A stretch of DNA of 64,000 bases from Niastella koreensis GR20-10 (lineage in GTDB: Bacteria; Bacteroidota; Bacteroidia; Chitinophagales; Chitinophagaceae): contig NC_016609.1 in NCBI RefSeq assembly GCF_000246855.1, positions 5,592,744 through 5,656,743 of the forward strand, written 5' to 3'. Shown one piece after another: positions 9,483-16,915 of the stretch; within the stretch, counting starts at the first letter, position 1, and each line of letters begins with the position of its first letter. A model generated the notes under the pieces. The model did not search any database, was not told the origin of the DNA, and saw only the letters and a program-made list of their open reading frames with translations. The position numbers were made by a program, and so were the translations under genes.

Positions 9483-10296
9483 CTGCCTTTCTGATCTTCA
9501 CCAGCTTCTGTAACAATCCTTCCAGCAGCTCCAACCGCAGCATATTGGCACCGTCGCTTTTGGCTACTGCCGGATTGGGGTGTGTTTCAATAAATAATCC
9601 ATCGGCGCCGGAAGCGATCGCTGCGCTGGCAATAGTGCCTATCAGTTGTGGGTTACCACCGGTCACGCCTGTGGTTTGATTGGGTTGTTGCAAACTGTGT
9701 GTGCAATCCATTACCACCGGGGTTCCATGTTCTTTCATCCAGGGAATATTCCGGTAGTCAACCACCAGGTCCTGGTAACCGAAGGTATTTCCGCGCTCGG
9801 TCAGGATCACATTCTCATTACCGGCTTTTACAATTTTTTCTACCGCAAACTTCATAGAAGGGCCGCTAACGAATTGCCCCTTTTTTACGTTCACAATTTT
9901 ACCGGTTTCGGCGGCAGCTACCAGCAGATCGGTTTGTCGGCACAGGAAAGCTGGGATCTGTAAAATATCGGCATATTTCGCAGCCATGGCCGCTTCATCG
10001 TGCCCATGAATATCAGTAGTAACAGGCACCTTATAGGCTTTTCCTGTTTTTTGTAACAATTGTAACCCGTTTTCATCGCCCAGGCCGGTAAAAGAGGAAC
10101 CACTGGTACGATTGGCCTTCCGGTAAGAGGCTTTAAATATGTATGGGATACCCAGGTTCCGGCAAATGGTAGATACCTTATCCCCTACTTCCATCAACAG
10201 TTCCTCACTTTCCACCACACACGGGCCGGCAATCAGAAAGAAGTTGGTGGCATCGTATTGTTGTCCTGCAAAAAGGTTCGTAAGCATATTTTTCAT
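9475..10296 (-). CDS. kdsA: 3-deoxy-8-phosphooctulonate synthase (KDO-8-P synthase), metal-type
   Basis: Condenses phosphoenolpyruvate with arabinose 5-phosphate in KDO synthesis for lipopolysaccharide. The 273-residue protein starts at 10296 (MKNMLTNLF). An in-frame ATG 63 bp further upstream would add an unrelated AT-rich peptide and is rejected. Visible segments are FFLIAGPCVVES, FKASYRKANRTS, the PEP-binding loop GLGDENG, and ERGNTFGY. Cys26 in AGPC is the metal ligand that separates the metal-dependent class from the E. coli-type Asn enzymes, so this should be a metal enzyme. The rest of the KDO pathway is not nearby. Confidence 0.93.
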   Translation of the reverse strand: MKNMLTNLFAGQQYDATNFFLIAGPCVVESEELLMEVGDKVSTICRNLGIPYIFKASYRKANRTSGSSFTGLGDENGLQLLQKTGKAYKVPVTTDIHGHDEAAMAAKYADILQIPAFLCRQTDLLVAAAETGKIVNVKKGQFVSGPSMKFAVEKIVKAGNENVILTERGNTFGYQDLVVDYRNIPWMKEHGTPVVMDCTHSLQQPNQTTGVTGGNPQLIGTIASAAIASGADGLFIETHPNPAVAKSDGANMLRLELLEGLLQKLVKIRKAVV

Positions 10297-10312
10297 GGCG
10301 CAAAGGTAAACT

Positions 10313-10451
10313 AATGTGATAATTTGATAATTAGCGAATTTGATAATGTACTCACTCAATATGAGCAGGTCGAAAAATTATTTAACAACCTAAAAATCAA
10401 ACAGTTCAAATATCTAATTATCACATTATCCAATTATCACATTATCACATT
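10313..10451. repeat. Inverted TGATAATT-word element between kdsA and tdh
   Basis: The left arm AATGTGATAATTTGATAATT (10313-10332) has its complement repeated in the right arm (10416-10451), which is built from AATTATCACATT words. It occupies the divergent intergenic region. The same arms recur at 31840-31925 and 50970-51071. Confidence 0.6.
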
Positions 10452-10511
10452 GGTATTTGGTCTTTTTTTCTTTTTTTTGCGGCTAGTACAAAAACTAACT
10501 ATCGTTAATAC

Positions 10512-11459
10512 ATGATTAGAGAAAGAATACTCGTAATTGGCGCATCGGGCCAAATTGGGGTTGAATTAACCCTGGCCCTGCGTAAGATCTATGGCAATAA
10601 CAATGTGGTTGCTTCGGATCTGCGGGAAGAAAACGAACTCCTGAAAGGCACCGGCCCATACGTTAGCATAGATGTTATGAACAAGGAAATGCTGCACGTA
10701 CAGGTTATCAGGCAGAACATTACCCAGATTTACCTGCTGGCAGCCATACTTTCGGCAACCGGTGAAAAAAACCCCAACCTGGCCTGGCACCTGAACATGC
10801 AGGGTTTGCTGAATGTGCTGGACATTGCCCGCGAAGAAAAGATCTATAAAGTTTACTGGCCAAGCAGTATTGCGGTATTTGGTCCTACTTCGCCTAAACA
10901 AAACTGTCCGCAACAAACCATTATTGAGCCTACCACGGTTTATGGTATCAGTAAGTATGCGGGTGAGTTCTGGTGTAATTACTATCACCAGCGTTACCAC
11001 GTAGATGTGCGCAGTATTCGTTATCCCGGTTTAATCTCTTATAAATCTGCACCAGGTGGCGGTACTACCGACTATGCAGTGGAGATTTATCACGAGGCGC
11101 TGGAAGAAAAGAAATATACCTGCTTCCTGCGAGAAGATACCTATCTGCCCATGATGTATATGCCGGATGCCATCAGGGCTACCATTGAATTGATGGAAGC
11201 GCCGGCTGCACAAATCTCTATCCGAACCTCGTACAATGTGTCGGCCATGAGTTTCTCGCCCAAAGAGATCAGCGCCGCCATTAAAAATTATATTCCTGAA
11301 TTCAGCATCAGCTACGAACCCGATTACCGGCAATCTATCGCCGACAGCTGGCCGCAAAGTATTGACGATTCTGTTGCCGGTAAAGACTGGAGCTGGAAAC
11401 CTGAATACGACCTGGATAAAATGACGAAGGACATGCTGGAAAACCTTCGCCAGCAATAG
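10512..11459 (+). CDS. L-threonine 3-dehydrogenase, SDR (GalE-like) type
   Basis: Oxidises L-threonine to 2-amino-3-oxobutyrate with NAD+. The 315-residue short-chain dehydrogenase has the nucleotide-binding motif GASGQIG near the N-terminus, SSIAVFGP, and the catalytic pair in YGISK. The segment YPGLISYKSAPGGGTTDYAV is typical of epimerase-like threonine dehydrogenases (as described from Cytophaga/Flavobacterium) and not of sugar epimerases. It is monocistronic and ends 18 bp before a strong terminator. The main alternative is a generic NAD-dependent epimerase. Confidence 0.85.
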   Translation: MIRERILVIGASGQIGVELTLALRKIYGNNNVVASDLREENELLKGTGPYVSIDVMNKEMLHVQVIRQNITQIYLLAAILSATGEKNPNLAWHLNMQGLLNVLDIAREEKIYKVYWPSSIAVFGPTSPKQNCPQQTIIEPTTVYGISKYAGEFWCNYYHQRYHVDVRSIRYPGLISYKSAPGGGTTDYAVEIYHEALEEKKYTCFLREDTYLPMMYMPDAIRATIELMEAPAAQISIRTSYNVSAMSFSPKEISAAIKNYIPEFSISYEPDYRQSIADSWPQSIDDSVAGKDWSWKPEYDLDKMTKDMLENLRQQ

Positions 11460-11477
11460 TTTGATTTATATACGGAT

Positions 11478-11510
11478 ATGTCCCGGCGAAAAACCGGGAC
11501 ATTATTTTAT
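11478..11510 (+). terminator. Terminator of the threonine dehydrogenase gene
   Basis: Perfect stem ATGTCCCGG (11478-11486) with CCGGGACAT (11494-11502), followed by TATTTTATT. Confidence 0.85.
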
Positions 11511-11544
11511 TAGGATTTACCCGAATTTGGTGTTATTTTAATCG

Positions 11545-11660
11545 TTGGCGCCTTTTTGTTAAAAGGGCGCCAAATAAGATATTGTTTGCTTTAAGTTTTT
11601 AGTATTATGTGTTGTCACCGGGGTTGTTTCAAAAAAATGAAGCAGCCCCAACTTTTTATT
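11545..11660 (+). other. Two further strong hairpins in tandem after the terminator
   Basis: Hairpin A spans 11545-11573: TTGGCGCCTTTT pairs with AAAA-G-GGCGCCAA, with one bulged G. Hairpin B spans 11620-11649: GGGGTTGTTTC pairs with GAAGCAGCCCC, with two G-U pairs, and is followed by AACTTTTTATT, so it could terminate. Three strong hairpins in 180 bp is more than one gene end needs. They could be back-up terminators, or a small RNA ending at hairpin B. Confidence 0.45.
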
Positions 11661-11711
11661 AACGGGTAATGCATTAAACTTGCAGCGGTTAAATTTGTTT
11701 TTATAATTATT

Positions 11712-12941
11712 ATGAAAAAGATTCCCTGGATCATCGGTTTTATTACCGTTCTTGCCCTAAACGCTGCAGCCAATCCCCCCCTGCCCACCGGTTGGTGGCG
11801 CGCCACTTTACAACGTGCTGATGGCCACACTATTGATTTTAATGTAGCTATGCAATATAAGAATGGTAAACCGCTTTGGTTTATCCGTAACGCCACAGAA
11901 AAGATCCAGGTAACCGGTATTGAACAAAAACAGGATTCCATCCTGGTGCAAATGCCTTTGTTTGAATCGGAGTTCAGGTTGCAACAGGTAAATAACAATA
12001 CATTGCGTGGCGTGTGGATCAAAGGCACTTCCTCCGTTACGCAGGTGATGCCGGTAACATTTGTATACAACCAATCCAAACGATACCCGCAGGCCAAACA
12101 AACCAAACAAAAAATTACCGGCCGCTGGGGCGCTACTTTTATCGATGGGAAAAAACCTTATCCCGCAGTTGTTGAGTTCAAACAAAACGGACTGGCATTA
12201 ACCGGCACCGTATTAACACCCACTGGCGATTATCGTTACCTGGAAGGCGCTGTAAGCAACGATACCCTGCACCTGAGTACTTTCGATGGCAGCCATGCGT
12301 ATTACTTCAGGGCCACTGTTAAAAATGATTCTGTGATTACCGATGGGGAGTATTTTTCCGGCGCTACTTCCATTGAAAAGTGGACGGCCTGGAGAGATGA
12401 GAAAGCAATAGTTCCCGATACACTGTCGGCTGTATATATGAAACGGGGTGAAGACAAATTGCATTTTCGCTTCCCCGACCTCGATAGCAACTATGTTAGC
12501 ATGAGCGACCCGCGCTTTCAAAATAAAGTAGTGATCGTGCAGCTCATGGGTTCCTGGTGCCCTAATTGTATGGATGAAACCGCTTTCCTTAGTGATTACT
12601 ACAACAAGAATAAACAGCGGGGTATTGAAATGGTAGCACTGGCCTATGAAAACAGTACCGATTTCCATCGCTCACAAAAGAGCCTTCGCCGGTTTCAACA
12701 ACGGTTTAATATTACCTATCCCATGCTGATCACAGGAGTACGTGCAGCAGACTCCCTGCGTACCGAAAAAACATTACCCGAAATTACCAGAATAAAAATG
12801 TTGCCCACCGCTTTGTTCTTTGGCCGCGACGGCACGGTTAAAAGAATACATACCGGTTTTTATGGCCCCGGCACAGGGGAACATTACGAAACATTTAAAA
12901 AAGAATTTTATTCTATTATGGAAGATCTGTTGAAACAATAG
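11712..12941 (+). CDS. Secreted thioredoxin-like (TlpA/redoxin) protein
   Basis: 409-residue exported protein. A signal peptide covers about residues 1-21. A long N-terminal beta-rich region (about 22-255) has no clear family match and is expected to be periplasmic. The C-terminal part is a thioredoxin fold with the redox motif WCPNC (Cys283, Cys286) in MGSWCPNCMDE, and a cis-proline segment MLPTALFF. TlpA-like proteins reduce periplasmic disulfides, often for cytochrome maturation or stress defence. The substrate is unknown. It is monocistronic and ends at a bidirectional terminator. Confidence 0.85.
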   Translation: MKKIPWIIGFITVLALNAAANPPLPTGWWRATLQRADGHTIDFNVAMQYKNGKPLWFIRNATEKIQVTGIEQKQDSILVQMPLFESEFRLQQVNNNTLRGVWIKGTSSVTQVMPVTFVYNQSKRYPQAKQTKQKITGRWGATFIDGKKPYPAVVEFKQNGLALTGTVLTPTGDYRYLEGAVSNDTLHLSTFDGSHAYYFRATVKNDSVITDGEYFSGATSIEKWTAWRDEKAIVPDTLSAVYMKRGEDKLHFRFPDLDSNYVSMSDPRFQNKVVIVQLMGSWCPNCMDETAFLSDYYNKNKQRGIEMVALAYENSTDFHRSQKSLRRFQQRFNITYPMLITGVRAADSLRTEKTLPEITRIKMLPTALFFGRDGTVKRIHTGFYGPGTGEHYETFKKEFYSIMEDLLKQ

Positions 12942-12945
12942 GCTA

Positions 12946-13050
12946 TTCCAATTGACAATAGACAATTGGCAACAGACAAAATAAAAACATTAATAAAAAA
13001 CCGTCCAGGGTTACTAACCGGGACGGTTTTTTATTGCCTGTTGTTTATTG
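12946..13050. repeat. Inverted CAATTGACAATAG-word array around a terminator
   Basis: The left words GACAATA GACAATTG GCAACAGACAA (12951-12980) are complementary to TTATTGCCTGTTGTTTATTG at 13032-13051. The arms embrace the terminator 12995-13032. The same words recur at 37703-37822. Confidence 0.5.
12995..13032. terminator. Bidirectional terminator between convergent genes
   Basis: AAAAAACCGTCC (12995-13006) pairs perfectly with GGACGGTTTTTT (13021-13032), giving T-runs on both strands. It serves the TlpA-like gene and the DUF1080 gene. Confidence 0.9.
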
Positions 13051-13051
13051 A

Positions 13052-13801
13052 TTACAACGGACGTATCCAGATATTTCTAAAGCTGGTAGTATTACCATGG
13101 TCCTGCAATACCAGCGGTTCTTTATCGCCATGTTTTTCATAGGTAGGCGTTCCAATGTATTGCGTACCGCCCCAGAGGTGCGCATCGTTTTGCACCAACA
13201 CACCGTTATGTAACACGGTTATATGCGCCTGTGATTTTACAACCCCATCTTCATTAAAACGCGGCGCAGTAAAAATTACATCATAGGTTTGCCATTCACC
13301 GGGACCTCTGCTGGCATTTACCAGGGGTGGTAATTGTTTATAAATGCTACCGGCCTGTCCATTGCTATAGGTCCTGTTCTTGTACGAATCCAGCACCTGC
13401 AACTCGTAACGGCCCATAAAAAAGATCCCGCTGTTACCGCGGGCCTGGCTTTCACCTTTTACGTCGGCTGCTATTCTCCATTCAATATGCAACTGACAGT
13501 CACCAAAACCCTGTTTGGTATGAATTTCACCAGTGCCCGGCACAATGGTCAAAATACCATCGGCTACTTTCCATTTGGCCGCACTGTTGTCTTTAGCCGC
13601 CCAGGCATCGGCATTTTGTCCGCCAAAAAGAATGATGGCATCGGAAGGTGGATCGGCGTTTGTCTTACCGGGTGTGATCACTTTTACTTCAGGGTCCCAA
13701 TATTCGGTCAATTTAGGATCGCCCTGCCGCGGCGCTGTTTGTGCCTGCGAGGCATATACGCAAAGAAGCAGGATACAGCTAAACAAGAATCGTTGCACCA
13801 T
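13052..13801 (-). CDS. Secreted DUF1080 (3-keto-disaccharide hydrolase-like) protein
   Basis: 249-residue protein with a signal peptide ending near ASQAQ (about residue 20). The remainder is a single DUF1080 domain, a concanavalin-like beta-sandwich recognised by the segments ILFGGQNADAW, GDCQLHIEWR, NSGIFFMGRYELQVLDSY, GEWQTYDVIF, and LQDHGNTTSFRNIWIRPL at the C-terminus. Members act on or bind carbohydrates, and some hydrolyse 3-keto-glycosides. No partner gene is adjacent. Confidence 0.85.
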   Translation of the reverse strand: MVQRFLFSCILLLCVYASQAQTAPRQGDPKLTEYWDPEVKVITPGKTNADPPSDAIILFGGQNADAWAAKDNSAAKWKVADGILTIVPGTGEIHTKQGFGDCQLHIEWRIAADVKGESQARGNSGIFFMGRYELQVLDSYKNRTYSNGQAGSIYKQLPPLVNASRGPGEWQTYDVIFTAPRFNEDGVVKSQAHITVLHNGVLVQNDAHLWGGTQYIGTPTYEKHGDKEPLVLQDHGNTTSFRNIWIRPL

Positions 13802-13867
13802 TGGTTGAGTTTTTGAAGAATGTTATTATGTTATTGGGGTCGTAAGTTATTACGTTCAGCAGATATA

Positions 13868-13924
13868 ACGAGCAACTTAAAACTTTAAACTTTCAACTTT
13901 GAACTTAAAACCTTGAATTGAAAA
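13868..13924. repeat. AACTTTA/AACTTTC heptad-word array
   Basis: Tandem 7-nt words AACTTTA, AACTTTC, AACTTTG, AACTTAA and AACCTTG immediately downstream of the acylphosphatase stop. Related words recur at 39330-39445 and 43195-43272. Confidence 0.55.
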
Positions 13925-14200
13925 CTAGGAACGCTGTATCACAAAACTCATAAACACCTGCCTTTCCAGGTTCTCCACATCAACCGATTTTACTTTTGCA
14001 TGTGGTGGCCCCTGTTTACACCAGTGCACGAGCTCATCCAGCTGATCGGCTGTACCGGTGGCCAGGATGTGTACATTACCATCAGGCAGGTTCTTTACAA
14101 CCCCTGAAATACCCAGCTCCAGGGCTTTTTCTTTGGTGCTGTGCCGGTAATATACCCCCTGCACCAGTCCACTTATGGTAATTGAAATGGTTTGTTCCAT
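13925..14200 (-). CDS. acyP: Acylphosphatase
   Basis: Hydrolyses acyl phosphates. The 91-residue protein starts at MEQTISITI (14200), since the six residues before it in frame are not part of the fold. It has the family pattern SGLVQGVYYRHSTKEKALEL, in which the Arg binds phosphate, then GVVKNLPDGNVHILATG with the catalytic Asn, and a C-terminal strand. The usual motif reads GxVQGVxFR. Here it is GLVQGVYYR, a normal variant. Single gene. Confidence 0.92.
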   Translation of the reverse strand: MEQTISITISGLVQGVYYRHSTKEKALELGISGVVKNLPDGNVHILATGTADQLDELVHWCKQGPPHAKVKSVDVENLERQVFMSFVIQRS

Positions 14201-14401
14201 AACCTGAAAGTTAACCAATAATCATAAATCTGCGGTACAGGCTACAATAAACAGGCCACACATAACAATGATTATCAGTGCAAATTCACCTGATTATCAG
14301 CTCGTAATACAACTTTCACGAGATAAAAGCGACAAGAACGCCTACACACTTAGACACACTGATAAATTTTGTTACTTTTAAGCTCATAAAGAAAGGATCC
14401 T

Positions 14402-15049
14402 ATGCCCCTTCGTAATGTGATAAGATCCATTACCCTGATTGTAGCTTTTTCGTTCATCATGGCCTGGTTAGGACAATACATTCTGTATCACTATAATATA
14501 GCTGAAGCAGTATGTTTTTCCAGCGACTGTCCGGCCACGACGAAATCTACCATCATAGGCTCGCTATTCCTGGTCTTTTTATTCAGTGCGGTGTACCTGG
14601 TGTTTATCAATCCCGAACTGGCGGGCATCCGGTGCATGGAAATAACCGTACTGCTAAGTTGTCTTACCGTAAATTTAATTTACTTCGATAGCACCAATGC
14701 TTACCTCACCCTGATACCCTACAATGTTATAAGCGTGTATTTTTACTACCAGGTTAAAAAACAATTGAACAAACCATTTGAATTATATGCCTTCGTAATG
14801 CAGGAGTTCTTTTTATTGCTGTTGCTGCTATGCTCCTATGTTTACCTCGATGAATTGTTTGTTACCAAAAACCTCGATAGAGATACTATCATGTATACCG
14901 GGGAAGAAAAAATGCTGGGACGTATTTTTGACTTTCTTGTGTGGGCGATCTTCATCATGCACACTTTGTATATTTTCTTCAAGCTGGTGCTAAAGAAAAC
15001 CATTCTGCGCTCGATATCTTATAATTATCATAAAGACCCTTTACCTTAA
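14402..15049 (+). CDS. Hypothetical multi-pass membrane protein
   Basis: 215-residue protein with about five hydrophobic segments (around residues 8-30, 49-69, 77-110, 130-150 and 175-197) and charged ends. I do not recognise a family. A purine-rich stretch (AGAAAGGA) precedes the ATG. It stands alone between two minus-strand genes, and the context gives no hint of function. The long hydrophobic content and a normal start make it a credible gene. Confidence 0.7.
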   Translation: MPLRNVIRSITLIVAFSFIMAWLGQYILYHYNIAEAVCFSSDCPATTKSTIIGSLFLVFLFSAVYLVFINPELAGIRCMEITVLLSCLTVNLIYFDSTNAYLTLIPYNVISVYFYYQVKKQLNKPFELYAFVMQEFFLLLLLLCSYVYLDELFVTKNLDRDTIMYTGEEKMLGRIFDFLVWAIFIMHTLYIFFKLVLKKTILRSISYNYHKDPLP

Positions 15050-15118
15050 TACAGCTGCAAGCTACAAGCAATACACCGCGTCGCAGACCTTTGCCTGTTG
15101 CCTCTTCATCACTGCCTT

Positions 15119-15595
15119 TCAAACGTGTTCCGCAATCTTATAAATCGGCTTATGATGAACCGGGAAATTGCATGACCTGGCAATAAAACATAATGCATTC
15201 GCCTTTTCGTGCAGGTCATCGGCCTTTTCAACCATCTCTTCACTGGCAACCGTAATTACGGGAAACAACGTTACTTCGGTAAAATGGCCACCGCCGTCAG
15301 TTGTTTCTTCCATGGTGCCGGCAGCGTCATCCACATATTCCAGCACCACTACGCCGGCGACAGAACATAAATGCAAAAACCATAACATATGGCAGGAAGA
15401 TAAAGACGCTACCAATAATTCTTCGGGATTGTACCGGGTTTTATCGCCCCTGTAAGCCGGATCAGAGGAGCCGGGGATCACCGGTTTTTGTCCGGCGGTA
15501 ATAGTATGGTTCCGGTCGTATGAGTTATAAGACGAGGTGCCATTACCCCGGTTGCCCGTCCAGGTAATGTTAACTTTGTAATGGTGCTCTTTCAT
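15119..15595 (-). CDS. OsmC/Ohr family peroxiredoxin-like protein
   Basis: 158-residue OsmC-fold protein that would reduce organic hydroperoxides through a reactive cysteine. Cys68 lies in LVASLSSCHMLWFLHL, the conserved helix of the family. A second cysteine pair (Cys136, Cys142) sits in NALCFIARSCNFPV at the position of the resolving cysteine. The N-terminal strand (YKVNITWTGNRG) and the RYNPEELLVASL segment are typical of the YhfA/OsmC subgroup. Single gene. Confidence 0.88.
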   Translation of the reverse strand: MKEHHYKVNITWTGNRGNGTSSYNSYDRNHTITAGQKPVIPGSSDPAYRGDKTRYNPEELLVASLSSCHMLWFLHLCSVAGVVVLEYVDDAAGTMEETTDGGGHFTEVTLFPVITVASEEMVEKADDLHEKANALCFIARSCNFPVHHKPIYKIAEHV

Positions 15596-15809
15596 AGTTG
15601 CAAGTTAAGTTATCGCCCATTAGCTGCAGCGGATCGTTCACTGGCATGTATTGCGCCTGTTAAGGGTTTGCACCGGGAGAACCAGGCCATAAATAGCAGC
15701 AAGAGCAAAATCGCAAATCGTTGGATGGGTGATCGGTTTGGCATTAGGCAATGTTTAAGGGAATCCAAGTTTCGCTTCCCGTAAGTTACACATTATTAAA
15801 CGGATGCGT

Positions 15810-15864
15810 CAAAATTTATTTTGCAGGGGTGTGCATAACCATTTTTATTCCAAAATAAATTTTG
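15810..15864 (+). promoter_or_regulatory. Two operator-like palindromes upstream of the his promoter
   Basis: CAAAATTTATTTTG (15810-15823) and CAAAATAAATTTTG (15851-15864) are exact reverse complements of each other. Each is itself a dyad CAAAAT-N2-ATTTTG. Their centres are 41 bp apart, close to four helical turns. The second dyad overlaps the TTTG of the -33 element, as expected for a repressor operator. No regulator is known. This is an inference from symmetry and position. Confidence 0.5.
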
Positions 15865-15890
15865 CCGGAACCGGTTAAGTAGTATTTTTG
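15861..15890 (+). promoter_or_regulatory. Promoter of the histidine operon
   Basis: TTTG (15861-15864), 18 bp, TATTTTTG (15883-15890): a full match to the Bacteroidota primary sigma consensus TTTG-N19-TAnnTTTG. The predicted start of transcription is near 15894-15897, only a few bases before the leader-peptide ATG. Confidence 0.75.
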
Positions 15891-15900
15891 CGGCTCAATT

Positions 15901-15951
15901 ATGACAATACTCACTCACATCCATCATCATCATACTTACCCCAGCAGGTAG
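15901..15951 (+). CDS. hisL: Histidine operon leader peptide
   Basis: 16-codon open reading frame MTILTHIHHHHTYPSR with five His codons in a stretch of six (CAC ATC CAT CAT CAT CAT). It lies directly between the his promoter and an intrinsic terminator, ahead of hisG. This is the signature of ribosome-mediated attenuation: scarce His-tRNA stalls the ribosome in the run and opens the operon. The peptide itself is not expected to have a function. Confidence 0.85.
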   Translation: MTILTHIHHHHTYPSR

Positions 15952-16020
15952 GCCGATGGTGCTTTGTGTAGTGCCAGAATATTTGAAGGGCTTACCGCAT
16001 GGTAAGCCCTTTTTATTTTT
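15947..16020 (+). promoter_or_regulatory. Histidine attenuator (antiterminator/terminator)
   Basis: Terminator: AAGGGCTTACC (15986-15996), loop GCAT, GGTAAGCCCTT (16001-16011), T-rich tail to 16020. Antiterminator: GGTAGGCC (15947-15954) can pair with GGCTTACC (15989-15996), the 5' half of the terminator, with one G-U. A competing upstream hairpin pairs CTTACC (15935-15940) with GGTAGG (15947-15952). A ribosome stalled on the His codons would block that hairpin and free GGTAGGCC. A ribosome at the stop codon (15949-15951) would cover GGTAGGCC and let the terminator form. Confidence 0.8.
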
Positions 16021-16043
16021 ACTAAAAAAACAACGACATTCCA

Positions 16044-16898
16044 ATGAAACTTCGGATCGCCATTCAAAAATCGGGTCGCCTGTATGAAGATTCCGTACAA
16101 CTGCTGAAAGAATGCGGTATTGACCTGCGCAATGTAAAAGACCGGTTAAAAACAGAAGCAGATAATTTCCCCCTGGAAATATTCTTTCTGCGCGACGACG
16201 ATATTCCGCAATACGTTGAAGATGGCGTGGCAGATATTGGTATTGTAGGCGAAAACGTGTTGTATGAAAAGAACAAAAAAGCAGCCATCGTTGAAAAACT
16301 GGGTTTTGGCAAATGCCGCCTTTCAGTAGCCATTCCACGCATACAGCAATATGAAGGCGTACAGAGTTTACAGGGCAAACGCATTGCCACCAGCTATCCC
16401 TTCCTCGTTAATGAATTCCTCGCAAAAAATAATGTACAGGCCGAGATCCATGAGATCAGCGGATCTGTTGAAATAGCTCCCGGTATTGGCCTGGCCGATG
16501 TAGTGGCCGACCTCGTAAGCAGCGGTTCTACCCTGCTCATGAACGGATTGAAAGAAGTGGAAGTGTTGTTGCAGTCACAGGCTGTTTTGATCCGCAACAA
16601 CAACCTGAATGCCGAACAGCAAAAGCTGATCGACAAACTGGTGTTCCGCATCCGCGCCGTTAAAAAAGCCAAACACAACAAATATATTTTGTTGAACGCG
16701 CCCAACAATAAATTACAGGAGATCATTTCCCTGTTACCCGGGATGAAAAGCCCAACCGTATTGCCGCTGGCCGAAACAGGCTGGAGCAGCGTACACAGCG
16801 TACTGAGTGAAGATACCTTCTGGGACATTATAGAGCAATTGAAGGCAGCAGGCGCTGAAGGTATATTGGTAGTGCCCATCGAGAAAATGATCATCTAA
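16044..16898 (+). CDS. hisG: ATP phosphoribosyltransferase, long form
   Basis: First step of histidine synthesis, joining ATP and PRPP. 284 residues, the length of the long HisG class, with a catalytic part (LRIAIQKSGRLYEDS, VADIGIVGENVLYE, GLADVVADLVSSGSTLLMNGLKEVE) and a C-terminal ACT-like regulatory domain (about 210-284, KHNKYILLNAPNNKLQEIIS). Histidine feedback inhibition is expected because the regulatory domain is present, so HisZ is not needed. It starts 24 bp after the attenuator tail. Confidence 0.96.
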   Translation: MKLRIAIQKSGRLYEDSVQLLKECGIDLRNVKDRLKTEADNFPLEIFFLRDDDIPQYVEDGVADIGIVGENVLYEKNKKAAIVEKLGFGKCRLSVAIPRIQQYEGVQSLQGKRIATSYPFLVNEFLAKNNVQAEIHEISGSVEIAPGIGLADVVADLVSSGSTLLMNGLKEVEVLLQSQAVLIRNNNLNAEQQKLIDKLVFRIRAVKKAKHNKYILLNAPNNKLQEIISLLPGMKSPTVLPLAETGWSSVHSVLSEDTFWDIIEQLKAAGAEGILVVPIEKMII

Positions 16899-16915
16899 CT
16901 TTTTTAACTGAAAGC

